From: Fomitopsis serialis
Taxonomy: Eukaryota; Basidiomycota; Agaricomycetes; Polyporales; Fomitopsidaceae
Reading direction: 5' to 3'
NCBI RefSeq assembly: GCF_022376445.1
Contig: NW_025955171.1
Location: 1 to 64,000, forward strand
DNA: 64,000 nucleotides
A model generated the notes under the pieces. That model did not search any database, was not told the origin of the DNA, and was given only the letters and a program-made list of their open reading frames with translations. Shown one piece after another: positions 14,852 through 26,149 of the stretch. The translations under genes and the position numbers were made by a program. Positions within the stretch are counted from its first letter, which is position 1. Each line of letters begins with the position of its first letter.

Positions 14852-16181
14852 GCTGCCACAAGAAGTCTGGGCCATCATTCTCGACTACTTGTGGAACGAG
14901 CAGAAGGCACTCATTGCTTGCAGTCTGACGTGTCACGCGTGGGTTTCGATAACGCGTCGTCACCTCTGGAATACTGTCAAGTGCGTCTTGCCGTGGAAGA
15001 TTCAATACCTCCGGGAGTCTCTCAAAAGCTTCCCCGAGCGAGGGACCTTGATCCGCTGCCTCGAAATCGAGGGGGACTTATTGACCCCCAGCTCGCTTGT
15101 ATCGCTCCTATCAAATTTTATCAACCTCGAAACGTTGACGATTGGGATGTTAAAATACATGCACCGAGCGGGGGTGCACATCTCGGAAGAATCGCTCAAA
15201 GCCATAACGCTCCCGCGACTGAGCACGCTATCACTCCTTTACTCCACCTGGGAGACCGTCACTCTGGGCCGCTTGCTTTGCGCGTTCCCCCGCCTTACTA
15301 CATTGTATATGAAACGAATCGTTTTCTCCGACGAAGGCGAGCAGTGGGATTCCATCGACCCTTCTATCCGCGACGACCTTGTGGCCCGTCTCGCCGGTCT
15401 CCATCTGAAGACTCTGACTTGGTATTGCGGAGCAGTATGGGAGGAACTCGACGGGTTGCTCATCAGCTCACCACTGTGTCGAGGTCTTCGCAAGCTCTCC
15501 CTCCCGGGCGCATACGGTATCACAGTTGGCCATAAGGTCGCCACCGCGTTCCCGATCCTACGGACAGCTGGGCCATCGCTCGATACCCTCACGCTGATGG
15601 TGTCTACCCGAGATGAGGATGAAGCGGGCCTAGACCTTCTGGACTTTTCGCTGAATACAAACCTTTCGTCGTTCCACATCGGGATTTTGGCAGGTGGACA
15701 TCGCAGTTATTGGGCGGACCGCCCGGCGTCCGTGCTTCGTCGACTGGTGGGCTCGCCAGCGATGTATTCCCTCAGACGCCTGGACCTCTACTTGCTCCTG
15801 TATGACTGCACACAGCCTCCTCCGGACAACTACATGAGGCCGAGCAACGCCCGTCTCGGCGACATAATCGTGTCTATGCTCCGGGACAATTCGCACTTGA
15901 TCATCACTTTCCATGCGCGTGGTTCGGCGTATGCAGCTGGGGTTGCGCGGCGCGTGTTGGCGGAGTATGTCGTGCGTTGTGCACCCGAGTTCGTCGCCAC
16001 CGATGCGCAGACACGTCTGCGGTTGATACACGACCTCGCTGTCTTTGGAAGTGAACGTTCACCTTTGAATATGGGACATTGGGAACCAGGCTGGGAAGAT
16101 ACGGACATATCTCAGATGGAAGTGTCGCTCTTCTGGACGCAGAGGTCGGCGGATAAATTACGGGATGTTCTTAGTATGTAA
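14852..16181 (+). CDS. F-box/LRR-like protein, copy 1
   Basis: The main exon reads LPQEVWAIILDYLWNEQKAL followed by IACSLTCHAWV, the fungal F-box pattern (leucine/proline start, LIACSLTCHAW core). About 380 residues follow with spaced leucine motifs (LSLL, LETLTI, LRRLDLYLLL), typical of basidiomycete F-box proteins with degenerate LRRs. Such proteins recruit substrates to SCF ubiquitin ligases; the substrate is unknown. The exon begins after an AG at 14850-14851, so a short first exon with the start codon lies upstream and is not resolved. It shares exon layout and many motifs (ISSPLCRGLR, TLMVST, LDFSLNTNL, ITFHARGSAYAAG) with the gene at 17006. The end could be spliced at a GTAAGT right at 16178. 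Confidence 0.8.
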
Positions 16182-17005
16182 GTCAGTCGCAATATACTTC
16201 CTTGTGTGCCGCTTCCTAAGCCGTACCATTCTCCATATAGTATCCTCTGTACCGAGTACATGCATAACACAATATCCTACTCCCAAATGAGCGTGTATTC
16301 TTTGTGCTACTGGTGTGTACCCACATATGCTTTTAGTATTTCGCGCGAGACGACCTGGAAAATGCGACTGGTTCTTCTGTGAAACGATGTACTTCCTATT
16401 CCATTTTCAAGTTGATTTGTCTCTTCCCGGAATTGCGTGCACGCTGCACGCTACATGGGGGACACCTTCATTGTTCAAGGGGCCACCTCCTCCACCCGGC
16501 AGACGCCGGATCAATCGATCACGCGACACGAGTTGACTCTCGGAAGGTCCGAACATCAACCAACTTGCCTTCGGTTGAGCACCCCAATAGTACTCGGATA
16601 CATAGCGTGACCCTGTAAGCCTACTATACCACTCGTCGTTCTCGACCCATTGACCAGGTGTCGATCTACTTAGTCTCGTATACAGAGGCTGTATGTCCCG
16701 GGGAGTCTGCTATGGACGCATCATCGCCTCCGCCTCCGGCAGACATCCTAAGTGTTTTGCCCGGAGCTCTGGCACAGCTGGAGATTGATACACAGTACAT
16801 ACAATTCGTCTCACATGTCCATGAAACGCTCTGACGAGTTTCTATGCAGGTTTGCAAAAGGATCTCTCCGTGCGGATCCACGTACACTAGGCGTCGCTGT
16901 CTCGAGGGCGCCCGAGTCTCACACAGAGCGTCAGTGTCCCTTTCATTGCGTGTGCATCGTCTACTCATCTGTCGATTCATTTCTTCAGCGACACATGAAT
17001 CACAG
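16182..17005. other. Spacer between two F-box paralogs
   Basis: No separate gene is seen. The 3' part (about 16844-17000) is open in frame with the next F-box gene and ends with an AG at 17004-17005; it probably contains that gene's first exon and an intron, which I could not place with confidence. Confidence 0.4.
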
Positions 17006-18313
17006 AGACTGCCACAGGAGGTCTGGGACCACGTTCTTGACCACCTCTGGGATGATCATAAAACACTCGTGGCCTGCAGCCTGACGTGTCTTGCATGGGT
17101 ACCGACAACGCGCTGGCACTTATGGCACACGATTCAGTGCCCCTCCTCGCGTAAAGCGACAGCCCTACTGAACGTTCTCTCGAACTTTCCGGAGCGAGCG
17201 GCGTCGACTCGCTGTCTCTCAATCTACGCTACAGCCCAGCTGTCACTCGTGTCACTCTTCTCAACCTTTGTAAACCTCGTCACGTTGACCGTCACCGCAT
17301 ACCTGGGCACAGATGAGGAAGGCGGATCCGAGGAACCCTTTAGGGCGATGCAACTCCCGCATCTGACCAAGCTGTCGCTTCGCGACTCTGTTGTCCCGAC
17401 GGCAGTCATGGGCCGCATACTCTCTGCACTCCCGCGCCTCTCTACGTTGCGCTTGGACGATACGGTACTCCCCGGCGGTCATACAGAGACCTGGAGTTCG
17501 ACGGATACTGTCACTCGTATTGCCAAATTACAGCTGGAGACCTTGGTCTTGGGTGGTAGATCAGGATGGGGGGAACCCAACGAGCCCCTCATCAGCTCAC
17601 CACTATGCCGAGGCCTTCGAACACTCGTTCTCAGGTATCTTCAACCTGATGGTCTTCACAGTGATAAAATGCTCGCTGCAACCCTCCCACTCCTCCGCAC
17701 GGCGGGACCGTCGCTCCAAGTGCTCACGCTGATGGTGACGACCCCCGACACGCCCGAGCAGGCCTTCAACCTCTTGGACTTCTCGCTGAACACGAACCTT
17801 GCCGCTCTTCACACTGGCTTTGTGGCGAATTCAGGCGTATGGGCTCATCGACTGACTGCCGTGCTTCGCCAGCTTCGGCGCTCACCGGCGATATATTCCC
17901 TCAGACGCCTCGACGTCTATTTGCTCCTGCATGACTGTAGGGAGCCGCCGGCTCACGAGAACTACATGAAGCCGAAAAACAACAATCTCGGGAACATGAT
18001 CGCTGTCACTCTCCGTCAGCACTGGCAGCTGGTTGTCACCTTCCATGCTCGCGGTTCCTCGTACGCGGCTGGCTATGCACGACGCGTGTTGGCGGAGTAT
18101 GTCGAGCAATGTAAGCTGGAGGTCATGAACGCAGAGACGCGTAAGCGCCTGCGATTCGTGCATGACCTGGCAGAGGACTGCCCGCCTTGGCACAGGGAGG
18201 AATGGGCTACGGTACTGGACTGGGATGATGTGGGTATTTCCGGGAGCGTTATTCTTCTAGGTGCAGCGACTAGTGATGAAACGGGATGTCCGTCTCAACT
18301 TGCGAGTGAGTGA
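17006..18313 (+). CDS. F-box/LRR-like protein, copy 2
   Basis: A paralog of the gene at 14852. The exon opens RLPQEVWDHVLDHLWDDHK and continues LVACSLTCLAWV, the F-box core, then about 380 residues of leucine-rich repeats with the shared blocks ISSPLCRGLR, LDFSLNTNL, MYSLRRLD-like IYSLRRLDVYLLL and VTFHARGSSYAAG. The frame is open back to 16844, but the matching AG directly before the RLPQEVW motif in both paralogs suggests that the true coding start lies in an upstream exon. Adjacent position and same strand indicate tandem duplication. Role inferred from family: substrate receptor of an SCF ubiquitin ligase. Confidence 0.82.
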   Translation, partial: RLPQEVWDHVLDHLWDDHKTLVACSLTCLAWVPTTRWHLWHTIQCPSSRKATALLNVLSNFPERAASTRCLSIYATAQLSLVSLFSTFVNLVTLTVTAYLGTDEEGGSEEPFRAMQLPHLTKLSLRDSVVPTAVMGRILSALPRLSTLRLDDTVLPGGHTETWSSTDTVTRIAKLQLETLVLGGRSGWGEPNEPLISSPLCRGLRTLVLRYLQPDGLHSDKMLAATLPLLRTAGPSLQVLTLMVTTPDTPEQAFNLLDFSLNTNLAALHTGFVANSGVWAHRLTAVLRQLRRSPAIYSLRRLDVYLLLHDCREPPAHENYMKPKNNNLGNMIAVTLRQHWQLVVTFHARGSSYAAGYARRVLAEYVEQCKLEVMNAETRKRLRFVHDLAEDCPPWHREEWATVLDWDDVGISGSVILLGAATSDETGCPSQLASE

Positions 18314-18722
18314 CACTATCTATCGCTTGCCGTCTGTTTACTGGTACAGCGTCATCGGTTTGCAAGGAGACTAGATCGTGCAGGCAGTAAATGAGTGGTA
18401 TACGTATATCCGAGATATATGTAGGTCATAATTGCAATACAAGGGCGATCCCGACAGTCTTCCTTACGCGAAACACTGTCATTATTATACAGAGGTACAG
18501 TATAGCCTCGATCCTGTGGTTGAGGGACGGTACATATCGATGATGAGAAGACACCCCTATAAATACAGAGACGCGATAACCAAGAGCCCGTTTCAGAGGA
18601 TACACGAGTCATGGGAGAAATACGTTGTTACATGACGAAAGCACTTGTGGAGGGTCCATATGGATCGATGGGTGCGACCGCACAGGTGGAGTCCCGCGGG
18701 CGTTTGACGACGCGACGGGATT
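18314..18722. other. Intergenic; nothing recognised
   Basis: AT-richer spacer between a plus-strand F-box gene and a minus-strand ORF; the two genes converge here. No RNA gene, repeat or coding signal recognised. Confidence 0.4.
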
Positions 18723-19205
18723 TCACTTTCTCTGATGCGTTGTATGAGCTTTATACTGCGCTGAGAATGCATGTCCACACTCACTTCCTCCGCCCTTCAG
18801 ACGCCGTAGCTTGCGCTTCTCCGCGAGCACGTCATCGTTGTGCTCGTCGACCTCCGGCTGCCTCTCGTAGGGGACCGTGTGCCCGCACGTCGGGCATGTA
18901 CAGCGCACGGGATACGACGCGCTCAGCTTCTGCTTCCAGTATTCCTTCCTGAGCTTCGTGATCTCCTTCGTGTACATGTGTGTACGAAGGCTGGCGTCGG
19001 GAGTGGCACGACGCGCTCGTAGGACGGGTTCTTTGTCCAGTGCGTGTTCGAAAGCGGCAACTGCCTCGTGGGGGACGATGACCTCTTTCTGCCCCGGTGC
19101 TATGTAGCCGATGATTCTGAGGTAGTCGACGAGAACGCTCGGCACGGTGACCTCTTCGCGCTTACGCAAGACTGAGGAGATGGCGAGCTCGATGTTGGTG
19201 AGCAT
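18723..19205 (-). CDS. Hypothetical protein with CxxC motif, 160 residues
   Basis: Starting at the ATG at 19205, the ORF reads MLTNIELAISSVLRKREEVT, a helical N-terminus, then YLRIIGYIAPGQKEVIVPHE. A basic region (TKEITKLRKEYWKQKL) leads to CTCPTCGHTVPYE, a CxxC knuckle, and a second Cys/His group near the end (SECGHAF). A zinc-ribbon-like C-terminus is possible. The open frame extends upstream to 19373, but that part looks non-coding. No family recognised; it lies between F-box genes with no clear link to them. Confidence 0.5.
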   Translation of the reverse strand: MLTNIELAISSVLRKREEVTVPSVLVDYLRIIGYIAPGQKEVIVPHEAVAAFEHALDKEPVLRARRATPDASLRTHMYTKEITKLRKEYWKQKLSASYPVRCTCPTCGHTVPYERQPEVDEHNDDVLAEKRKLRRLKGGGSECGHAFSAQYKAHTTHQRK

Positions 19206-20079
19206 GATGAATCGACCAGAGGCTGACAGCGAACGATGATGCAGACGAAAAGGACAAGTGGATCCTGGAGGATGTGTGCGGAATGATGAGACGCGGTTAA
19301 GGAGTGGCTTTGAGAGAAGGTGTCGCAATATATACGCAGAGTCGATTGTGCCACTCAGAGATGCACGCGGCACAGGTGCGGTACACTGGATTGTATTCTG
19401 GGGAGTGGCTGGATCTTCCGCCCCGCACTGCAGAGCGACTGTATGTAGACAGAGTTCCGAAGCAGGACGACAATCCAGTAACTTATCAACGACTGTGCTG
19501 GTGGCCTGTCAGTAGGAGTTCGACGACAAAGACGAGGACCGCAATGGTCAGCGTCGCGGTCTCGTGCCCGCGTGTCGCGAGAGTGGCGATGTCACAAGTC
19601 AGGTGCCTTCGGACCGCGACATGTCACGCTTATCCGTCACTCCTACGCGCGTGCTGCCCTGAGACGCGTTTCTGCACACGCTGTATGCGGGTCGTACATA
19701 CTGGTGGGACTTGCTGACCTATCGCGCGTGTGCACATGAAGTGGGCGTGCGCACGGATTCAGAGATGCGGTCAGGTCAACTCGAAACACAAAGCATCCGC
19801 GGCCTACATCAGACATTCACGGTCAGTGAGAAAGTACTCTGGTCGATACTATCTGGACGACTCACGTCAATGATATGCGGTCCGTGTCCAAACAGGATGC
19901 CCGTGCTCCGAGACACTGATAGAAGGTAGACGACGAGGAGAAAGAGCGACGAAGTATGATGACTATGATCTGCGTTGTTCCTTTCGGTGAGTGATAGTCG
20001 TGTTACGAACGTTGTCTCCGCGTCACACCGCAAACAGGGGAATGCTGCCCGCAGTGTCCAATTCCTGCCATCCAGGCTC
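19206..20079. other. Intergenic; nothing recognised
   Basis: Only short ORFs of random-looking composition on both strands; no domain, exon chain or repeat recognised. Confidence 0.4.
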
Positions 20080-20920
20080 TCAGACGTACGTCGCCGGGTC
20101 CGCCACGAACTCATGGGAGAATCGCAGCCGTTCCGCTTCAGCTTCGAGCCACGGGGAGGACGTACGCAGACGTTTGGTGATGGAGCCTCTCGCAGGCTCA
20201 GCATCCTGTACATGGCCGCGAACGTGGAACGTCACGACGAGATCGCGATGATCCCGCAGAAGACGAGTGATTTCGTGGTCGAGCTGCTCTTGGTGCGGGC
20301 GGCGGGGACGCTGGAGAAGGTGCTCGTGCGGTCGCAAGAGCGTGTAGATGTCGACTCGCCTGAGAGCGTCGAGTGTTGGCGGTAGGCGGGCGAGAACGGC
20401 GGCAGGGCCGTCTGTCCAGTCGCGAGTGTTCGCTCCGTTGAGCGCGATGTGCAGGGATGTGAGACTGCGGTTGTCAGAGAGGTCCAATCTTCCGATTCCT
20501 GCTCGAAAGGCCGTGGACTGGTGACGCAGTACGTTCGGTAGCAACAGAGAGAGCGTCCTCAGGTATGTACTTGCACTACGCAGCATGCGCGAAGACTCCT
20601 CGAAATCGCACGCTGATGTTGCCCTGTACTGCCCATGACCAGTGTAGGGGATGCATACAAGAGTGGCCTCCTGGAGTGTACTGCATAACGGTGATAGGAG
20701 AAGTCGTAGGGGACCCTGCTTGGCAAAATATAGGATCCACCACACATGCTCGAGTCGGCAAGGCGCATCGGTCGATGAATGGCTACCGAGGTACATTATT
20801 GACGTCCCTTCTGGCAAGATAAGCGATTTTGTACTGGGCATGATGTGAAGTAACCAGCCCAGCATCACCGTCGATATATCGCACTCTTGTAGGGACAGAG
20901 CCACAATTGATGCCAGAGGT

Positions 20921-21180
20921 TGTTGAACGAACGTCGGCGTTGGGCGGTAACGAGCGAATGGAGTGCACGAGCGGCGGGGTATATCGATAAACGAGTGTGC
21001 GGTTTGTCTCGTCCTCGGGGCGGGGAGGCAAACGCGCGAGGGTAGTTACATGCGAAAGTCGAACTAATATAGTTATTTCTTATCTAAATAAGGCACGAAC
21101 CGGGTACAGTCATATCGCGCCGCAGCGCGGCGCGTCGGCGAGCCGGGGATCGGGTATGCGCTCGCCCGGTTGTTCCAACA
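20921..21180 (-). repeat. 3' LTR of the gag-only element
   Basis: 260 bp, TG...CA ends. It contains a GC-rich hairpin (arms CGCGCCGC/GCGGCGCG) near 21118. Identical by eye to 22278-22537. Confidence 0.93.
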
Positions 21181-21281
21181 CACCCCCTCGAGCCATGAAC
21201 GATCAGAGGCGAGCCGGAAACAACGAACAAAATGAAAGACAAAAACAGAACAATGAGTGCACATACAGTACACCCCCTCAA

Positions 21282-22094
21282 TCACCAAGCTCCGTCTTCT
21301 TCGACAAGGTACGCCGTAGAGGCGCTCTGCTTCGCGGGTACAACGGCAGTCGACGTCGTCTCGTTTTGGCAGTTGGCCTGGTAGTGGCCCTTCTGCCCGC
21401 ACTTGAAGCAGGTGATCTGCTCGATCGGGCGCCTAGCACGTCCGGGAGTCTCGGTGTGCATGATCGCGGCAGCAACACCGGGGTCCTTCGGCGGGCGGGT
21501 CTTCGTCGTCGTGGCCTCGCGCTCAGCGGTCTGGGCCTGGCGCTCGTACTCGTTAATGAGTCGCACAATCGCGTAGTCGAGGGTGAGGTCGTCGGGAGGG
21601 GTCGCATCGAGGGAGATGGCGAAGGAAACGTACGAATCCGGTAACCCGTTCATCAGGACCAAGATCTGATCTTCGTCGGTAACGGTGACCTCGGCGGCTT
21701 CGAGTCGGAAGGCAGCGGAGGCGACAGCGGCGATCCACGCCTGCATCGAGCTGGTCATCTTCATCGCGTAGAACTTGCGGCGGAGCGAGAGGCGAGTCCC
21801 CAAGCCTCGGGCCTGGTGCATCGTCTCGAGCCTCGCCCAAACTTCGGCGGCGGTGCCTGCGCGGACGTGCGACAGCTGTGATCGCTCGACGCCAAGCGCA
21901 AGCTCGGCACGCGCCTCGTCGGTCTTCTTCACCCACGCTTTCACCGTCTTCGCCGAGTCACTCCCCATTGGCCTCTCCTTAGCCGTACCTCCGGTCACTT
22001 CCCACAGTCCCTTCCGGACCAGCAGGGCCTGCATCACTACAGCCCACTCGGCGTAGTTTGTCTCGTCGAGCTTAAAGATGTTGCTCGTCGTCAT
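21282..22094 (-). CDS. gag: Copia-type Gag (UBN2/Retrotran_gag-like with CCHC knuckle)
   Basis: 270 residues. The N-terminus MTTSNIFKLDETNYAEWAVV is the classic Copia Gag opening (L-x-x-x-N-Y-x-x-W). A central helical capsid-like region follows with MHQARG, the LRRKFYAMKM block and VLMNGLPDSY, all typical of the UBN2 gag family. Near residues 232-245 there is a zinc knuckle CFKCGQKGHYQANC (CX2CX4HX4C). The ORF ends soon after, where a Copia Pol would normally begin. Gag forms the virus-like particle and packages RNA. Confidence 0.9.
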   Translation of the reverse strand: MTTSNIFKLDETNYAEWAVVMQALLVRKGLWEVTGGTAKERPMGSDSAKTVKAWVKKTDEARAELALGVERSQLSHVRAGTAAEVWARLETMHQARGLGTRLSLRRKFYAMKMTSSMQAWIAAVASAAFRLEAAEVTVTDEDQILVLMNGLPDSYVSFAISLDATPPDDLTLDYAIVRLINEYERQAQTAEREATTTKTRPPKDPGVAAAIMHTETPGRARRPIEQITCFKCGQKGHYQANCQNETTSTAVVPAKQSASTAYLVEEDGAW

Positions 22095-22277
22095 CGTCGC
22101 GTCGATCGTCGGTCACGGGGTCGTCGTCGGTTCGCAGGTACGTCGTTGGGTTCGCGGTGCGTGCGTCGGTAAGCGGGGTCGATCGGGCGCGCGGGTCGGG
22201 TTCAGGTCGATCGTCGGTGACGGCTTCGGCCCCGTCAGGCGGTCTCGATTTGTCCGTCGAGAGCGGATGCGCGTTTG

Positions 22278-22537
22278 TGTTGAACGAACGTCGGCGTTGG
22301 GCGGTAACGAGCGAATGGAGTGCACGAGCGGCGGGGTATATCGATAAACGAGTGTGCGGTTTGTCTCGTCCTCGGGGCGGGGAGGCAAACGCGCGAGGGT
22401 AGTTACATGCGAAAGTCGAACTAATATAGTTATTTCTTATCTAAATAAGGCACGAACCGGGTACAGTCATATCGCGCCGCAGCGCGGCGCGTCGGCGAGC
22501 CGGGGATCGGGTATGCGCTCGCCCGGTTGTTCCAACA
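22278..22537 (-). repeat. 5' LTR of the gag-only element
   Basis: 260 bp, TG...CA ends, followed on the plus strand by the target duplication GAGGT at 22538-22542. In the element's orientation it lies upstream of gag and should carry the promoter. Confidence 0.93.
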
Positions 22538-22904
22538 GAGGTCTCGTCCAGTTTCGTATCACAGGTTCCTGGTCGAGACGATATGCTTTGGAGTGCAGCC
22601 GGTGTAGAGTGAGGGTTCTGAGGTTAGGAAATAAGGCGAGCCGGTGCAGGTTTCGGAATATCAAGTGGACATCCAACTCCACGACCATAGCGGCCAGATC
22701 GGGGTGTTGTCTTATGAGTACCTGCAAGCGTGGTAAATGTGCCGGCGTAGTACACTGAACCCTGTGCCAAAGATGGGTACGTGCTGTGGGCAGCCAGACC
22801 CGACAAGTCAGGCTGCATGTAGCAAGCGCGTCTCGGTCTTTCCGAAGGAGGTCGATTACGTGGTCCCACAGCTCTTGGGGCAGGATTGACAGAGCTGATG
22901 TCAT

Positions 22905-24170
22905 GCAGATTCGGTAGGAGGGGTCTTTTAACACGCAGGGCCTTGTAGTTAAAGATGCTTGGCAAACGCAATCCTCTGCGATGTGGGCCCAACGCCTTGA
23001 CCGGTGACCGCGACGCGCGTCTGACAGAGGTCAGTACGTAGAACTACTCAGGATAGAATCAGTTAAAACTCACCTATACAGTTGCGAGAGATCGACACTG
23101 GGCCACGGACGGTCTGAGCGAAGTCCTGAGCCACGCAGTACTGGTACATGACAGTGGACAGATGGGTGCTTTCCAGAGGAGGAGGAGGAGGCGCGGCGTC
23201 TCACAGCACGTGCATCGCAGTTACAGTAATTAAGGAAATATGACCGTTCTACTTAGTCCCCTAGGCAGACCCTAAAGAAGACCTCTTTGAGTGGGGGAGA
23301 GGACGGTCTTCTATGGCGTTCTACTTCCTCCGAAAGATTCACAGTCCCATTACGTAAGCTTTGCGGTCCCTTAGGGGGGCGATGTACAGTCCCGGTTATG
23401 AAGGGCTTTATCGGACAAAAATTATACACGGTAGTAGCTTAGCGCAGCACACGGTCCGGATCGCAAATGGCCCGAGCGGTTCTGGCGGGCTGTATCGGGC
23501 GCCGTCATGAAGCCTCGTGCTACCAAACCATCCCGCTTTTGGGCTAGGAATTCTGCCAGATCCTGATCTGCGCTGACTGATCACCTCACTCCCGGCCGTT
23601 TCTTATCATTTCCCGCCAAATCCTGTCTGGTCCTGAGTGCCCCTAAATGTTCATGCCATGTCGCGTACCGTTGCATCCCGTCATAGTCGGTAGTGCACGC
23701 CGTTTCATTCGAGATCTTCACAGGTCAGTTGCTAATTGGCATGAAAGTCTGAAGTCCTGTCCTCTCACCTTCCGTCCCTTCATCTCCTGTCCGCCTGTGT
23801 ACCTTCGTCTCAACAAACAGTTGCTCCGCCATCAACAAGTGATTTTGTCCGAGCAAGTATTTCTGTCCAAGACCTCTCATGTCTACGACTCGGGTAGCCA
23901 TGGTGCTCTACACGATCGGTTGCCACTGGCAGTCTATTCCGCTGTCTTGGTACTCCATGGTGAGCTCCTCCCGCTTGAGCATGAAACCGACCCAGTGGAA
24001 CGTCTCAACTTGCCTTCAGCTCGCATCCGCCTTCAGCTCACATCCGCTTCTCGACAACCCTCACCCTCACCACATCTTTCCTGCCTGCCACTGCCATTTG
24101 AGTTCATTCTTTCACCCTACATCGCTCGTTCTCTGTTAGGAAGCACTGCTCCAATACCCGCCTCAAAATT
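22905..24170. other. Intergenic; nothing recognised
   Basis: A 1.2-kb spacer. The part from 23220 to 23420 holds short runs that look like decayed repeats (several GTCCC/AGTCC-type motifs and a polypurine patch near 23290), but I see no terminal repeats or ORF. The left border of the KDZ/TET island may lie here. Confidence 0.4.
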
Positions 24171-25981
24171 ATGAACACTGAGACATTTATTGGGACTCTA
24201 CCGGGACCGTTGTAAGTCGTCTCCGAGTCGCTGCGATTTTCAATTCTTCTGGGTCGTTTTGAGAAGTTGTCATCCTGACGTCTCTTCCAGTTCTGCGGGT
24301 ATTGTCTCGCAGCCTCATCCTGGTCCACCGTTGCGACCTGGGTATGTTGTTCCCTTGTCAGCACAGGTATCTATTGACCGCCTGCATTACAGCTCTAGAT
24401 CGAATACACCTGTAGTCAGTGCTCCTCCGCTTCAGCCCATCCCGCACTTTCCGCCTATCGCTGGTCGAGGTACACCTCTTGCTCCGCCAATTCAAGCGTT
24501 CCAGCTTCGACCACCCTCCTCGCAGTCGTCCGATGTGCGACGTGCCCAAAGTGCACAGTTGCTGCCACTAGATGCTTCACATCGTGGTCAGGTGCGTGTA
24601 CTTCGCGTTTTTGGATGTTATTGTGTTTTCTGAGGTGTCCATGCATAGGCTCTCACTGCGCGTGCGCAGTTTGCACCAGGTGAAGTGGTCGACATCATGA
24701 TACTGCCATGCTCGGTATGTTGCACTTATTAGTACCTGCATGTTCCGTGCGGCGTTGTCTTTCTCTTCTCATGCCATACACCGTGACAGCTCCAAGAGGG
24801 GAAACGACTGTTCAATCAGGGGCCTTTTGCAGTCTCGGAAGCGGAGAAACAGACACTGTTTACACTCCTCAGAGACCATGGCTGTGTTGTGACTGTGACA
24901 TTGGATGAGAACGCCCCGCTCAGGCCTTTGCTCGATCAGCACATTCGCCAACAGTGTGAACGTCATCGATTCACGCTGCTCAGCTCTCAATCGACCTGGA
25001 CTCTGCCTGGCCTACGCATCCTCCAGGGCACGAAGCTTCAATTCGTCCAAGCGAGCTCGCAGACACTGATCAACCCCGCCTCATCTCTGACGTCAATCAA
25101 GCGCATGTATGCCAAACTGCAGGGCGCCTTTGCCCCTGATCGGGTTGTCATTCCTGTTGGTACGTTGACATCGTTGCATGTGACTCTGCGCTGTGAGTCC
25201 TGATCCATCCAAATCCATTAGTCCCCGCCAACGGTGCGGTCTATGCGCCTATCACTGCCTTGGTTGCGCATGATCATTTGAGTCCGGACCATGAACGGCC
25301 ACATCGCTGTTTTTCCGCTCGCTTCTTTGCACTTGTCCGCCCTTCCTCGCATGCCAGCGGAGTTATTGACACCTTCTGCACTGAGAACGAGTGTCTTTCC
25401 GCTTTTTCGTCTCTTCCTTCGGACTCGGGTTCAATTATCGCACATAATACTACTACTTCGCCTCATACCACAACATCTTCGGCCTCTCTCCTGCCTCCCA
25501 TAGTCCCAGTTCTTCCGAGTCGTCCTAACACTGCAGATTACGCTGCACCACACGTGTCAGTTAACGTTCCTGCACCTCATCCTGTCCAGCCCTTTTTACC
25601 CTTGCTGAATCGCGCCAATTCACGGACTCCTACTCTCATAGCTCCAGCCCAGGTGAGTATGCAAATGTGCGTGTGGCGGGTGATTGCTCATATGGTTGAT
25701 ATGTGCTTCAGTCCCTACAGAGCAGTCCGCAGTCCATGGCTATTGACCCTCAATTGCTTGCACTACCACCTTCGACTCTACCGATCTTCACCCCACCGAC
25801 TATGCTAGCTCCACAACCACCTTTCCCATCCAGACGAAGCTCGCCATCCCCAGATCGACATGTTGAACATCGTCCTATGCCCTTCCCCGACCTTGGTGCA
25901 CTGTACTTTCCATCTGATCGCACAGTGCCGGTTGTGGGGCTCCGACACTCTCGTTCTGAGAGCATGGATGGAGCCTACTGA
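24171..25981 (+). CDS. Pro/Ser-rich protein with a central folded region, unknown
   Basis: Six exons (24171-24211, 24291-24591, 24649-24714, 24790-25159, 25222-25652, 25712-25981) join in phase to 492 residues. The N-terminal 115 residues are Pro/Ser-rich and disordered (SAPPLQPIPHFPPIAG). Residues about 137-260 look folded: LQEGKRLFNQGPF, a LFTLLRDHGCVVTV segment and WTLPGLRILQG. The rest is again Pro/Ser/Thr-rich and ends ...RSESMDGAY. No known domain is recognised. It lies on the plus strand 1.1 kb upstream of the TET/JBP gene and may belong to the same accessory island. Clean exon phases make the model reliable although the function is unknown. Confidence 0.75.
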
Positions 25982-26149
25982 GTAAGATTTAACGTTCGGA
26001 ACGTTAAACCCGGAGTGAGATTCGCCCGTCTGGAACGTGGCGGCCGGCGCCGGCCGGAGGGGTCCGGGTCCACGTTGCAGACGTGATCGTTGCCAGCGGT
26101 CCGGCCGGAGAGCATGCCGGCCGGTTCTGCCTCGTCGCCAACGTTGCGG

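Larger units (their letters stand above)
20921..22537 (-). mobile_element. Gag-only Copia-type LTR retrotransposon (non-autonomous)
   Basis: Two 260-bp direct repeats, 20921-21180 and 22278-22537, begin TG and end CA and are identical as far as I can read. The 5-base duplication GAGGT flanks them (20916-20920 and 22538-22542). Read on the minus strand the internal 1.1 kb codes for one Gag-like protein. A purine tract (GAGGGGGTG) lies directly before the 3' LTR, as expected for plus-strand priming. No protease, integrase, reverse transcriptase or RNase H region is present: there is no room for it. The element must use another element's enzymes. Identical LTRs mean a recent insertion, here into an F-box gene. 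Confidence 0.93.
20080..22904 (-). pseudogene. F-box/LRR-like gene, copy 3, split by an LTR element
   Basis: The 5' part (22904 to 22543) reads LPQELWDHVIDLLRKDRDAL then ATCSLTCRVWLPTA, an F-box of the same family as the genes at 14852 and 17006. The 3' part (20920 to 20080) continues with the family's LRR region and its VVTFHVRG block. Between them sits the LTR element at 20921-22537. Removing the element and one 5-base duplication restores an uninterrupted reading frame (...VIRNWTRP | LASIVALSL...) of about 400 codons, so the gene was intact when it was hit. As it stands the protein is cut after about 120 residues and loses the LRR part. Confidence 0.85.
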
